The position numbers and the translations under genes were made by a program. A stretch of 64,000 nt of DNA, taken from contig JADKGW010000001.1 in the NCBI GenBank assembly GCA_016722075.1, forward strand, positions 5,518,001 through 5,582,000, read 5' to 3'. Below, piece after piece: positions 22,789 to 30,977 of the stretch; position 1 is the stretch's first letter, and every line of letters starts with the position of its first letter. The notes below the pieces were generated by a model that saw nothing but the letters and a program-made list of their open reading frames with translations, was not told where the DNA came from and did not search any database. Source of the DNA: Candidatus Kouleothrix ribensis (GTDB taxonomy: Bacteria; Chloroflexota; Chloroflexia; Chloroflexales; Roseiflexaceae).

Positions 22789-23277
22789 TTAGGGTTGACG
22801 CTCTTGCAGCCAGTCGCGTGCGGCCGCCTCGGCACTCTCTCTGCCGCCGTAGGTGCTATCGGCAAAGTACCGTCGTTTGGGTGGCGCGTAGGCGAGCCAG
22901 CCGCACATGCGGCGGTACTCAGCGCGCACCACGCGCGCCGGTGCCAACGGCCGCGCCGCCACGGGCGCCACGCGGGCCACCACCTGGCGTGTGCTATCGC
23001 GCCAGGCAACCGCTGCCTGAAGTGCGCCGGCTGGGCCGCCGTGCCGTGAGTCTGCAAACTGTGCGTGGAGCTCGATCCCGCGCACATAGACCCGGCCGCG
23101 AAATGCGTGCTCGCCGCCAGCGGGGCCGTCCCGATCGATGCGCGTGATGCCGCGCCGGTCGGCTAGTGCAGCCAGGAGGGCGGCAATCTGCGCGGGATCA
23201 GGTGCCGCTGCTGGCGCCCTGCCAACTCGCTCCCAGTAGGCTGCCTCCTCAGCGGTGATTTTACGAATGGTCGGCAT
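22789..23277 (-). CDS. AP2-like DNA-binding domain protein
   Basis: The 162-residue basic protein contains two similar stretches: RGIELHAQFADSRHGG ... AAVAWRD, and GWLAYAPPKRRYFADSTYGG followed by ESAEAAARDW. The W/Y ... K-x-R-Y-F ... G-G ... A-A-x-x-W pattern fits AP2-type three-strand DNA-binding domains found in phage and homing proteins. It may be a regulator or a nuclease remnant. It is the last gene before the terminator. Confidence 0.55.
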   Translation of the reverse strand: MPTIRKITAEEAAYWERVGRAPAAAPDPAQIAALLAALADRRGITRIDRDGPAGGEHAFRGRVYVRGIELHAQFADSRHGGPAGALQAAVAWRDSTRQVVARVAPVAARPLAPARVVRAEYRRMCGWLAYAPPKRRYFADSTYGGRESAEAAARDWLQERQP

Positions 23278-23289
23278 GGTTCACCTCGT

Positions 23290-23883
23290 TCAGTCCTGAT
23301 CTGCCCATTCGACTAGCACGCCGCCGATTACGCTCAGCACAGCCGCAGTCAGCCAGACGTACCGCATGGTGCGTAGACCAACCACATACTGCGCGAGCGT
23401 GCCGCCGTAGACCTCGCGCGCGGTGACGCCGCCTGGTGCGGCCGTGCCCAGCACGAGCACGCCATCGCCATTGGCAAAGCCGCGCATCCGCGTGGCATAG
23501 CCGGTGTCGACGAATCGACTTGGCCCCGTCAGCGGATAGTCGACGTTGGTCACCCGCACGGCCTGGCCGTTCACGAGTACATCGAACGCCGGCGTCGTGC
23601 GGCCGGTCTCGCGCCAGTCACAGTCGGTCTTCGTCTCTACCTTGCCGTCCTTAACCGTGGTGCGCGCGTGGCACGCGCGCACCTCACTGATGAAGATGCG
23701 TAGCCCTTCACCTGCACCCGTCCAGATGCCACCGTAGACGGCTATTTCAGTGCCCGGCGTCGTATCCGCGATGGACGCCGCTGATTGTACGGGGATGCCA
23801 GTGAGCTGGCGCGCCCGGTGGTTACACCACCAAGCCGCGCCGATGAAGAGGATCGCCAGAAGGATGCCGAAACGTAGTTTCAT
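23290..23883 (-). CDS. Membrane protein with two anchors
   Basis: The 197-residue protein has a membrane helix at residues 5-20 (FGILLAILFIGAAWW) and another near the C-terminus (YVWLTAAVLSVIGGVLVEW). Between them is an extracytoplasmic part with two cysteines (ACHARTT, TDCDW). The layout resembles GIDE-like bacterial membrane proteins but the match is weak. Confidence 0.55.
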   Translation of the reverse strand: MKLRFGILLAILFIGAAWWCNHRARQLTGIPVQSAASIADTTPGTEIAVYGGIWTGAGEGLRIFISEVRACHARTTVKDGKVETKTDCDWRETGRTTPAFDVLVNGQAVRVTNVDYPLTGPSRFVDTGYATRMRGFANGDGVLVLGTAAPGGVTAREVYGGTLAQYVVGLRTMRYVWLTAAVLSVIGGVLVEWADQD

Positions 23884-23907
23884 GGGATTTGCCTTTCACC
23901 ACCACCA

Positions 23908-24357
23908 TCACCACAAGCCCCACTCCACTGGCATCTCCCACCAGTGAAAGCAGTGGTGATGCAGGCTGATGTAGTCGCTGCGCCGGGGCTTGATCATCGC
24001 CATATCGAGCTCGGTGCCGGCCAGCGTCTCTACGACCGCGACCATCTCATCCCAGTCGGGGTAGCGATCGGCCCGGCTAATCGACACGTGGAGAAAGCGC
24101 CGCTTGCTGGTGATGTGCTGGTGCGGGAGCGGGTCGAGCGAAGCCGCGAGCTTCAACCCATCCACCGTGCCCCAGGCGGAGAGGACAAGCGACACCTCGC
24201 CCCCTGCATCCTGGGGATCAGATCGGCCTAGGTAGGCCAGCAGCCTGCCATCGGGCAGCGTGAGATCGTGCGCTGGCATGGCAAACTCCCCGGCGCGGTT
24301 CACGCCGGGTCGGTAGGGTGGCACGGCGCGACCGCGCGAGTGTGCGGGCTTATGCAT
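23908..24357 (-). CDS. Hypothetical protein, 149 aa
   Basis: ATG 24357 has GGGAGG upstream. The product has a C-terminal cluster of histidines and tryptophans (SLHHHCFHWWEMPVEWGLW), which may bind metal. I do not recognise the family. The CACC-type tract overlaps its last codons. Confidence 0.55.
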   Translation of the reverse strand: MHKPAHSRGRAVPPYRPGVNRAGEFAMPAHDLTLPDGRLLAYLGRSDPQDAGGEVSLVLSAWGTVDGLKLAASLDPLPHQHITSKRRFLHVSISRADRYPDWDEMVAVVETLAGTELDMAMIKPRRSDYISLHHHCFHWWEMPVEWGLW

Positions 24358-24387
24358 GCGAATCGCCTCCCTTTCTGCATACTTGCC

Positions 24388-24675
24388 CTACTGTGCGAGC
24401 AGTGCGGCAGCTTCAATGCTTGTTTCAAACTGAGCCCATCTCTCTCCGGAATAGATGCAATGTAGCGGAAGTCGCTGATTGCCTACGATAAAAATGTAAT
24501 CGCTTCCCGAGACAAATCCCGAGACAAATGGTTCAGGGCTGGAAAGCTCCACGACAACTCGATCGAGTTGTGTGATGCCACGAGAGAACGAGCTTCGCGT
24601 GAAATTGATCATCGCAGTAATGGAACGTAGTTCGGTCTCGGAAATGCAGAATGAAAGGTGCTTCGTCGTTTGCAT
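24388..24675 (-). CDS. Hypothetical small protein, 95 aa
   Basis: A soluble product with mixed helix/strand composition (VSGSDYIFIVGNQRLPLHCIYSG). Base composition is AT-richer than neighbours. There is no domain that I recognise. Gene spacing on both sides supports it. Confidence 0.45.
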   Translation of the reverse strand: MQTTKHLSFCISETELRSITAMINFTRSSFSRGITQLDRVVVELSSPEPFVSGFVSGSDYIFIVGNQRLPLHCIYSGERWAQFETSIEAAALLAQ

Positions 24676-24733
24676 TGGATAATGTCTTTCTGCGCCCGGT
24701 TGGACAGGCGCCGGACATGCCTTCTGCGGATGC

Positions 24734-25522
24734 TTAGTAGTCGGGTTCGCCCTGCTCGGCGCCGATGGCGATCATCTTGGACATGGCGGCCGACCACCGC
24801 ACCGCCTCATTGATACGCGGCTCGATGAAGGGGAGCCAGGCCGATGGTACCCAATGCTCTGTCATGTAGGCTTTGGTAATCGGGGCTGGTAGCTTGGCTT
24901 GGGGCGGGCTAATCTCTTTGGTTTGACTGCCGCTCCCGCGGCTCACCTCGTCGCCGGGGCCGATCGGAATTGAAAAGGCATAGAACGGAGCATTGGCCGG
25001 CGGCTTTTGGTCGAGCTTGCGAAACGCATCAAGCGCGTCCAATACCTCAAACTGCCGAGTAAAGGCGGCGATCAGGTCGCCGGTGACAGTGCCCTTGGCA
25101 GTGAGTGTTAGGGGCTGGTCAAAGCCTGCTGCAAGCACCTCGCGCAGATGCACCCGCACCTTGAGCGCCGATTGCTGCCGGCCGCCCTCGAGGGCGCGCC
25201 ACCCGAAGGCAATGCCGTAGCGATCTTCAGTGTGCTTCATCTCGCCGATTGATTGCACGCCCTCGGCCAGCACGATGAGGTTGGCGACCTCGATGGCCCA
25301 GTGGGTGACAAAAGCACCGTTGCCGTGCTTGATCGTGACTTGGGGAAAGCGGGCTGCGTGCATGGCTTCATCGAGATCGTCATGCTTGCCGGCCTCAGCC
25401 AGCCAACCTGCGTAGATCTGCCGCTCCTTGGTCTGGAGTCCGGTGGCCCATTGCAGCAGCGGCTCCGCCGCGATCTGCAATGGCCGGCGCGCTGGGCCGC
25501 GCGTGAACGGTATCTCTTTCAT
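24734..25522 (-). CDS. Hypothetical phage protein, 262 aa
   Basis: The frame opens at 25585 but ATG 25522 (MKEIPFTRGPARRP) starts the coherent part. A middle segment (VTIKHGNGAFVTHWAIEVANLIVLAEGVQ) and RYGIAFGWRALEGGRQQSALKVRVHLREVL look like an OB- or beta-rich core. A single-strand-binding or recombination role is conceivable, but no motif proves it. Confidence 0.5.
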   Translation of the reverse strand: MKEIPFTRGPARRPLQIAAEPLLQWATGLQTKERQIYAGWLAEAGKHDDLDEAMHAARFPQVTIKHGNGAFVTHWAIEVANLIVLAEGVQSIGEMKHTEDRYGIAFGWRALEGGRQQSALKVRVHLREVLAAGFDQPLTLTAKGTVTGDLIAAFTRQFEVLDALDAFRKLDQKPPANAPFYAFSIPIGPGDEVSRGSGSQTKEISPPQAKLPAPITKAYMTEHWVPSAWLPFIEPRINEAVRWSAAMSKMIAIGAEQGEPDY

Positions 25523-25592
25523 GTCGTTGCTCGCTTTCGTTTTTGTGTAGGATTCACCTGTCCTTGCCTGGCGTGGACATCCCATAGAGCTG

Positions 25593-26273
25593 CTACTTCA
25601 GCTCGGCAGGGCTTAGCCCACGTTGCTTGGCGGCGATGCGAATGCATGTCTCACTCTCATAACAATCCTCGGGAAGCGCCTCGCCGATGCCGAATACGTG
25701 ATCGGCATCGACAAGCATGCAGAGACCGCCCTCGACTTGTGTATTGACGAGCACCCCAAGGTAGCGATGGCTTCCCAAAAATGCTCCTATCACACTCCCT
25801 GTTGAGAGATGTGCAACAACGGGTTCGCCATGGATGAAGGTGCGTGTAAGGTCGTCGCGGATCTGGGCAACCAGTTTGGCTTGCGCTTGGCAGGCCGGTA
25901 TCGGCTGGTTCGCTGCGTGCATGCGGTGCAGGACATCCAGTGCCGTACGGTATTGCTCGCGCGCCTGCTGGCGCTGGCGGCTAAGCTGAATCCAGTGCTG
26001 TGCCCGCCGCTGCCAATATCTGGCAACGCTGTGGAGCACCTGGGCATTCCAGCCCGTCGCATAGCGCGCCTGGCTCTTGGCTGCGCGCCAGCGTGCAATG
26101 GCGCGGCCGACCTCATGGGGAAACAGCGCGGCAAGATGCCGACTGTACTGCCCACGGGCCTGCTGCCCGGCTCGTGCGACACAGAGATCGCACGCGGGCG
26201 CGCCGCCGACCAGCGCCCCAGGCAGTGCCGCACGCCCATGGGCGGTGCACGTGTTCAAGGTCTCGGATGTCAT
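25593..26273 (-). CDS. Hypothetical protein, possible zinc finger
   Basis: ATG 26273 follows AGAGGT and comes just after the promoter at 26302. The N-terminus carries CTAHGRAALPG ... CDLC, a possible zinc-binding pair. A long Arg/Gln/Ala-rich helix (about 85-125) follows. It is the first gene of this operon and may bind nucleic acid. Confidence 0.5.
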   Translation of the reverse strand: MTSETLNTCTAHGRAALPGALVGGAPACDLCVARAGQQARGQYSRHLAALFPHEVGRAIARWRAAKSQARYATGWNAQVLHSVARYWQRRAQHWIQLSRQRQQAREQYRTALDVLHRMHAANQPIPACQAQAKLVAQIRDDLTRTFIHGEPVVAHLSTGSVIGAFLGSHRYLGVLVNTQVEGGLCMLVDADHVFGIGEALPEDCYESETCIRIAAKQRGLSPAELK

Positions 26274-26301
26274 AGATACCTCTATGGTGTGGATGTCGAA
26301 C

Positions 26302-26330
26302 ATTATAGCGGGTGCATTGTGCAATGTCAA
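26302..26330 (-). promoter_or_regulatory. Leftward promoter TTGACA-N17-TATAAT
   Basis: Both hexamers are perfect: -35 at 26325-26330, -10 at 26302-26307, 17-base spacer. The spacer lacks the CAGTGTCTA block of the other copies, but the GAAATTGATGTTT block upstream is retained. It drives 26273 to 22789. Confidence 0.9.
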
Positions 26331-26403
26331 CAAGAAATTGATGTTTATGTGTAATTTCCTGTTGTTTCTAAGGAACTATGATAGTATTCGCCTGCCGGTA
26401 TTT

Positions 26404-26919
26404 TTAGGCGCGATGTGGTTGCCCCGCACCACCATCACCACCATGGCGCTGCTCGGCGGCGGCGATTATCTCGGCAGCGGTGGCCGGGCCGGCGAGGTAG
26501 CCTGCAACAAGTTGCAGGGCATAGGCTTGCAGCGCGAGGCCGCTCCAGCCGCGTGGACTCGTCGGCGCATCGCGGAGCAGGTTGGCCAGGAGCGGATCGG
26601 CGGCGCGGCAGTGGAATGCGAACCGTGCAAATGAGGTTTCGACATACACCACCGTGTCGGCGTAGTCGCCGTAGGCGTGCGGCGTGGCCCACCAGTCGGT
26701 AGCGAGGCAGATGGTCAGGCTTAACAAGACGGCTTTGGCCTGGTAGAACTCAGCCGCGCGCTCCGGGAACTGCTTTGCGGCGACATTGGACAGCAGGGTG
26801 AGCAGCGCTGCGCCGGCTGTCGTGGCTTGGAGTCGACGTGCGTGGGCGATCCCCAAGCCAAAGGTCGTGACCGCAAGCGTGGCGGCGTTCTGTATTTGGG
26901 CGTCGGTGGGCGTTAGCAT
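26404..26919 (-). CDS. Hypothetical hydrophobic protein, 171 aa
   Basis: The ORF is long to 27216, but ATG 26919 (MLTPTDAQIQNAATLAV) gives the coherent product. It overlaps the upstream gene by seven bases. The protein is Ala/Leu-rich, helical, possibly membrane-associated (AAGAALLTLLSNVAAKQF type segments). The CACC-type tract lies at its C-terminal end. Confidence 0.5.
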   Translation of the reverse strand: MLTPTDAQIQNAATLAVTTFGLGIAHARRLQATTAGAALLTLLSNVAAKQFPERAAEFYQAKAVLLSLTICLATDWWATPHAYGDYADTVVYVETSFARFAFHCRAADPLLANLLRDAPTSPRGWSGLALQAYALQLVAGYLAGPATAAEIIAAAEQRHGGDGGAGQPHRA

Positions 26920-27533
26920 AGAACCACTCCATGCTGTTGATAGTCGTGCTCCCACTCGCGCAGAACGCCAAGGTGGTCGGGGCAGAGCAGGCCGTCCTTG
27001 GTCGTTGTCCAAGCAGCACAACCGCAGATAGCGCAGGTGCCGAGCAGCGGGAAGGGATCCATCTGCTCGGTGATCTGCTCCTTGCTCAGCTGGAAGTGTG
27101 AGACGCTCGGGCCAACGCCGCATTGATCGCAGTAGCCGCCCATCACCTCGCCTTCCTTGCTGGCGTTTGGCGTTGTGGCGCGGCAGGTATCGCAGAGGGT
27201 GCGGCGATCGTAGCAAAAGGTTTCACCAGGCTGGCTCAGCACGACGGTGTACATATTGAGGTGGATACCTGGTCTAGGGATAACCACAGCCGCCGCAACC
27301 ACCTCCCCCGCATCCGCAGCGATCTCCTCCACCGAGTTGCCGCTGTCGGGCGTCGTCACAGTGGCCGAAACACCCTCCGAGAGCAGGTCATGCACCAGGG
27401 CATTTAGCTTCACCTCGCCATCGTGATAGGTCGGTGCGAAGCCGATCAGTTCCCCATCAAGGTACAGCGCATAGTCGCGCGTCGCGCGGTCGTAGCAGAT
27501 CTCCTTGCGGAAGGTCGCGTCGGTGGTGCTCAT
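26913..27533 (-). CDS. Protein with two zinc-ribbon-like motifs
   Basis: The 206-residue product has an N-terminal beta-rich part, then FCYDRRTLCDTC ... YCDQC, and a second set TCAICGCAAW ... LLCPDH. These Cys pairs fit two zinc ribbons. It is the first gene after the 27571-27599 promoter. A regulator or nucleic-acid-binding role is inferred. Confidence 0.6.
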   Translation of the reverse strand: MSTTDATFRKEICYDRATRDYALYLDGELIGFAPTYHDGEVKLNALVHDLLSEGVSATVTTPDSGNSVEEIAADAGEVVAAAVVIPRPGIHLNMYTVVLSQPGETFCYDRRTLCDTCRATTPNASKEGEVMGGYCDQCGVGPSVSHFQLSKEQITEQMDPFPLLGTCAICGCAAWTTTKDGLLCPDHLGVLREWEHDYQQHGVVLC

Positions 27534-27612
27534 CGTCGTTGCCTTTCTGTATGCGTTCCGTCGATGCCTTATTATAGCTCAGTGTCTATCTAATGTCAAC
27601 AGGAAATTGATG
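27531..27612 (-). repeat. Repeated promoter-leader cassette, copy B
   Basis: Nearly identical to 8223-8304 over about 80 bases, including start codon, ribosome site, -10, spacer, -35 and the ATTGATG block. Confidence 0.85.
27571..27599 (-). promoter_or_regulatory. Consensus leftward promoter TTGACA-N17-TATAAT
   Basis: The -35 is at 27594-27599 and the -10 at 27571-27576. It is divergent to the late promoter at 27640, about 40 bases away. Confidence 0.9.
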
Positions 27613-27639
27613 GTTATTTTGAATATAATCATGTTCTTG

Positions 27640-27668
27640 TTGACGGCATTCTTGGTATTTGATACACT
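27640..27668 (+). promoter_or_regulatory. Late rightward promoter TTGACG-N17-TACACT
   Basis: -35 TTGACG at 27640-27645, 17-base spacer, -10 TACACT at 27663-27668. It opens the lysis and structural operon. Confidence 0.7.
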
Positions 27669-27674
27669 GATGGT

Positions 27675-27724
27675 GGGTGCCTCGCGACACACCCTTGTCG
27701 CGAGCGTGTTGTTGCGAGGCACCC
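27675..27724 (+). promoter_or_regulatory. Structured leader of the endolysin gene, possible translational switch
   Basis: GGGTGCCTCGC (27675-27685) pairs perfectly with GCGAGGCACCC (27714-27724), which ends at the base before the ATG at 27725 and contains the GAGG ribosome site. A competing hairpin, CTCGCGACA (27681-27689) with TGTCGCGAG (27696-27704), shares five bases with the first arm. Only one can form fully, so the leader could toggle access to the ribosome site. Confidence 0.65.
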
Positions 27725-28573
27725 ATGGCCCCACACTACCCCAACGCAACATGGCAGCCATCCCCCAATTACACGCCAAGCCACCAGGGGCGTAAGGCGG
27801 TCGTGCTCCACATCGCCCAGGGCGGCTACCAATCCTCGATTGACTATATGCGCGGGGCGGGAGTCTCCTCGCACTTCATCATCAGCACCGCAGGGGGCGT
27901 TGCCCAGCTGGTCGATCTCGACCACTCGGCCTGGGCCAATGGGCTCCACTGGGTCGGCGAGCGGGCGCAGCTGCCGCAGGGCTATCCCTGGCTCGGCCCA
28001 GGGTGGTACTGCCCTCACGAGCACAAGGTCACCCCGACATGGGAGTCCATCACTCCAGGGATCAACCCGAACCTCCAGACGATCAGCATTGAGCATGCCG
28101 GCTTCACCAGCAAGGCTGTGCCTGCGATTCAGCGCGCTGCACTTATTCAACTGCTGCGCTGGCTTGGGCGGCAGTATCCCGAGCTGCTGCCGTGGGTGCC
28201 TGGCCGCACGCTCATTCGGCATGCGGATATCGATCCCGTGGACAAAGCGTTCTGCCCTGGCACGGGCTTTGACATGGCCACAATCGCCGATGCCGCCAAT
28301 GTCCCGCTCCCTCCCGCCGAGGCCTGGCAACGCGTCTGGGCCAGGCGCGGGATTGACCTGCCGGCACACCAGATCGGATGGGCAATCCCTCAGCTCTACA
28401 AGTACCACTTCACCGAGCTGGGGGCCTGTGTGGAGTCCGAGCACTATCTCGCCAATGGGCAGGTCTCAGTCGCGGTCTTTGAGCATGGCCTGATCTACTT
28501 TTTGAAATCGACCGGGCGGGCCTACCTCGGGCCATCCTTTGTGCAACCCATAGGAGCGAGCGATGTGGCGTGA
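27725..28573 (+). CDS. Endolysin, N-acetylmuramoyl-L-alanine amidase
   Basis: The 282-residue protein is an amidase_2/PGRP-type lysin that cuts the bond between muramic acid and the stem peptide. KAVVLHIAQGG carries the first zinc histidine. SSHFIISTAGGVAQLV, TISIEHAG (second metal/catalytic site), TLIRHADID and FCPGTGFD complete the fold. The C-terminal 80 residues (after PLPPAEAWQ) look like a separate binding part. ATG 27725 is chosen over an in-frame GTG at 27677, since its codons form the leader stem. Confidence 0.88.
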   Translation: MAPHYPNATWQPSPNYTPSHQGRKAVVLHIAQGGYQSSIDYMRGAGVSSHFIISTAGGVAQLVDLDHSAWANGLHWVGERAQLPQGYPWLGPGWYCPHEHKVTPTWESITPGINPNLQTISIEHAGFTSKAVPAIQRAALIQLLRWLGRQYPELLPWVPGRTLIRHADIDPVDKAFCPGTGFDMATIADAANVPLPPAEAWQRVWARRGIDLPAHQIGWAIPQLYKYHFTELGACVESEHYLANGQVSVAVFEHGLIYFLKSTGRAYLGPSFVQPIGASDVA

Positions 28574-28916
28574 TGATGGCGGGCGGCGGCGCGATGGTGC
28601 CCGACTGCAGGAGCGCATCAGGGCAATCGCCCTGATGGTCGGTGATTCGATTGAGAAGTTCCTGCACGAAACCCTCGCACTACTCGACAGTATCACGCGG
28701 AGCGACATCGCGTCGTTTATCGAGCGCCTGGATACCATGCAGGAAGGCCAGGTTGGCACCCGGTCGTCGCTTGATGCGATGGCCCAAACCTTTGCCGAGT
28801 TGCTCGGCGAGGTGCGCGGCCTGCGGTCGGATGTGACCGCGCTCCGCTCAGGTTTGGACGTTGATGTAGGCCGCCTGGAACAGCGGGTGGACGATCTTGA
28901 GTCGCGTGATCGGTAA
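28563..28916 (+). CDS. Small coiled-coil protein in the lysis region
   Basis: The ATG lies inside the end of the endolysin gene. The 117-residue product is helical and heptad-like (LRSDVTALRSGLDVDVGRLEQRVDDLESRD), with an earlier amphipathic helix. No signal or anchor. It may be a partner of holin or spanin. Unknown function. Confidence 0.55.
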   Translation: MWRDDGGRRRDGARLQERIRAIALMVGDSIEKFLHETLALLDSITRSDIASFIERLDTMQEGQVGTRSSLDAMAQTFAELLGEVRGLRSDVTALRSGLDVDVGRLEQRVDDLESRDR

Positions 28917-28925
28917 GGGGCCGCT

Positions 28926-29456
28926 GTGAATTTCGCATCCATTGAGTGGGGACAAATCGTGCTCGCACTACTGAGTGTTATGGGAGGGGCCGGCGGCGTG
29001 ACTGCGTGGTATCGCGCGCGGTCGCAGAATCGCACCGACGAGCGCAAACTTCTCACTGATGAGCAAATCGCATTTCGTAGTGCCATGGCTGCTGAGATTG
29101 GGCGCCTTTCGGCGCTCCAGCAGGCATTGGCAACCGACAAAGACAAGTTGGAGGCCCAACTTGCCGATCAAGGTCGGCAGCTCGAGCGGCTGCGCACGCT
29201 CGACGAGATTAAAGAGCGGCAGATCGCCGAGCTGCAAAAGCAGAATGCCGATCTGGTGCTGCGTTCGAATGCGCAGCAGGGCGAGATTGAGGCGCTGCGC
29301 GAGGAAAAGGCGCGCGTGCTGCAGCAACTTACCGTCGCGCATGCGACCAAAGAACTGCTTGAGCGTGAAAACAACGATCTGCGGCGCGAGATGAGCCGCC
29401 TGCGCAGCGACCTCGACACCTTGCGCGGCGCGGTGGTCACCAGTGGGGAGTCGTGA
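28926..29456 (+). CDS. Membrane-anchored coiled-coil protein, spanin-like
   Basis: It starts at GTG 28926. The N-terminus has one membrane helix (IVLALLSVMGGAGGVTAWY) followed by about 130 residues of continuous coiled coil. This is the layout of i-spanin Rz-like proteins, which bridge to the outer layer. For a host with a single membrane another role would be needed. Position next to the endolysin supports a lysis role. Confidence 0.55.
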   Translation: MNFASIEWGQIVLALLSVMGGAGGVTAWYRARSQNRTDERKLLTDEQIAFRSAMAAEIGRLSALQQALATDKDKLEAQLADQGRQLERLRTLDEIKERQIAELQKQNADLVLRSNAQQGEIEALREEKARVLQQLTVAHATKELLERENNDLRREMSRLRSDLDTLRGAVVTSGES

Positions 29457-29830
29457 GCTTCTGTATCAGTGGCTGGAGGTGATGGCGCTGCTCGGCGCCG
29501 TGATCCATCAGGGGGTTGCGCCGCGCTACAGTCCGGGGCTAATGGCCCGTGTAGCCGATCGCCGCGACCTGCCCGTTGTGGCATGTATGGTCAGCAGCCC
29601 ACGCTACCCGATCGGCACGTGGCTGCTGGTGATCGGGCTGAACACGGAGCAAGTGGAGTGGTGCCGGGTCACCGATGTGTCGCACCCGCGCGACCGGCAG
29701 CGACACATTCGCACGCATCGCGAGATTGAGTTTGGGTATCCGGAGGCGCAGCGATTGTGTGGTCTTGACGCATTGCACGGCCGGCCAGAGCGCTGCCCGG
29801 TGATCGTGCTCTATTTCCCGGAGGGTGCAT
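29443..29830 (+). CDS. RlpA-like double-psi beta-barrel protein, 3' end uncertain
   Basis: The coherent part (from GTG 29443 or ATG 29482) has VVACMVSSPRYPIGTWLLVI and VEWCRVTDVSHPRDRQRHI, then EIEFGYPEAQRLCG. This is the G-T-W/L ... V-x-V-T-D ... D-L/E-F-x-x-x-A-A order of RlpA/expansin barrels, some of which cleave or bind peptidoglycan. No stop occurs in frame before 30369, where the translation is low-complexity and overlaps the holin gene, so a frame break near 29800-29830 is likely. Confidence 0.5.
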
Positions 29831-30121
29831 ATGGATCTTTCAACGTGGACTCTGCTCCTGGTCGCGCTCACCCCGCTGGTGATCGCGGCCCTGCGGCGCG
29901 ACTCGATGTCGGACAACCAGGTGACGCTGCTCACGCTGGTGGTGGTGGTGCTGTTCTTCTTCGCAGGGAAGGCGCTCGACGGCGGGCTGGCGTGGCCGCT
30001 CCCCCAGGGCTTGGCCGGCGAGTTGGGACAGGCGCTCATCGCGCAACAGGTGCTCTACCTGCTCGTCAAGAATACCTCGCCGATCAAGGCGCTGGAGCGG
30101 CTGGGGAATGCACCCGACTAA
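29831..30121 (+). CDS. Holin-like protein
   Basis: ATG 29831 has GGAGGG five bases upstream. The 96-residue product has two hydrophobic helices (TLLLVALTPLVIAAL and VTLLTLVVVVLFFFAG) with a charged loop and a basic C-terminal tail. Size, topology and place in the lysis cassette fit a class II holin. Confidence 0.6.
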   Translation: MDLSTWTLLLVALTPLVIAALRRDSMSDNQVTLLTLVVVVLFFFAGKALDGGLAWPLPQGLAGELGQALIAQQVLYLLVKNTSPIKALERLGNAPD

Positions 30122-30275
30122 GCAGCAGCACCTGCGTCGAATCTGGGGAGCCCTCGCCCGGTCGAAGTATTGCGATCCGATGTGGTGGCTCTTGCTTGGC
30201 TGGTGCGCGCTGGTATTTAGCTGGCGCGCCTGGCTTGTGTGGTGTATTCGCCGGCAGCAGCGGCAGGAGAAGTAG
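30108..30275 (+). CDS. Small single-pass membrane protein, 55 aa
   Basis: The start lies within the end of the holin gene. The product is basic at both ends with a central helix rich in Trp and Leu (WWLLLGWCALVFSW). It is followed after two bases by the next start. A lysis accessory or antiholin is possible. Confidence 0.55.
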   Translation: MHPTKQQHLRRIWGALARSKYCDPMWWLLLGWCALVFSWRAWLVWCIRRQQRQEK

Positions 30276-30277
30276 GT

Positions 30278-30916
30278 ATGCAAGGAAGTGGAACCCTCGG
30301 CTCGCGCGGCGATCTAGTCGCCCGCAAGATTCCGCGTCAGCGGGCGCCGCTCCGCTGGCGCCTGCGTAACGCGCTACGGTGGAGCTACATCAAAGGCTGG
30401 ATAGCGGCGCACTGGATCGCGCCCTTCGCCAATGCCTGGGGGGTCATGACCGGGATCGGCCAGCTCGATGTGGTGCTGATCAAGGCCAATGGAGCGCGAA
30501 TCTATTACGGCACAGTCGGCTACCGGGTGATCACCAACGCCGGCGTCACCTTCCTGCGCGACGACTGGAACAATAACGCGCAGGACTTCACCACCTTCAA
30601 TTTTCATGCGTGTGGTACTGGAACGACTGCAGAAGCGGCTAGTGACACTGCGCTTGTTACTGAATGCACCACTGCTCTGAACCCCGATAGCACCCGTGCT
30701 ACGGGAACCCGCTCGACGCCGGCGAGCAACCAGTTTGCGTCGGCTGGCACAGTGACGTTCGATGCCTCGGCGGCTGTCACTGAACATATGTTGATGAGCC
30801 AGGCAGCGACTGGCGGTGGTACCGGGTGGGATCGCACGGTGTTTAGTGCGATTAACGTGGTGAGCGGGGATAGCATCCTTTTCACGTATACTTGTACTCT
30901 TTCCAGCGGTGGATGA
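30278..30916 (+). CDS. Hypothetical virion-type protein
   Basis: The 212-residue product has an N-terminal basic part, then beta-rich repeats of Thr/Ser/Gly/Ala and a C-terminal strand pattern (SGDSILFTYTCTLSSGG) typical of fibre-associated beta domains. ATG 30278 follows the preceding stop closely. It lies before the homing endonuclease. Confidence 0.55.
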   Translation: MQGSGTLGSRGDLVARKIPRQRAPLRWRLRNALRWSYIKGWIAAHWIAPFANAWGVMTGIGQLDVVLIKANGARIYYGTVGYRVITNAGVTFLRDDWNNNAQDFTTFNFHACGTGTTAEAASDTALVTECTTALNPDSTRATGTRSTPASNQFASAGTVTFDASAAVTEHMLMSQAATGGGTGWDRTVFSAINVVSGDSILFTYTCTLSSGG

Positions 30917-30950
30917 CGTTTTATATGTAGACTAGACAGACGAACAATTG

Positions 30951-30956
30951 TATAAT
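30951..30956 (+). promoter_or_regulatory. -10 element before the homing endonuclease
   Basis: TATAAT at 30951-30956, in the context ACAATTGTATAATTCATTGCAGG. It resembles 36793-36815 (ACAATTTGGTATAATACATTGCAGG). The -35 (TAGACT, 17 bases upstream) is weak. Confidence 0.45.
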
Positions 30957-30977
30957 TCATTGCAGGAGGTAAATGCA

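Noticed and set aside
22679..22792. 37-codon plus-strand frame
   Set aside because: It is mostly the terminator hairpin at 22726-22765, whose T-run shows minus-strand use.
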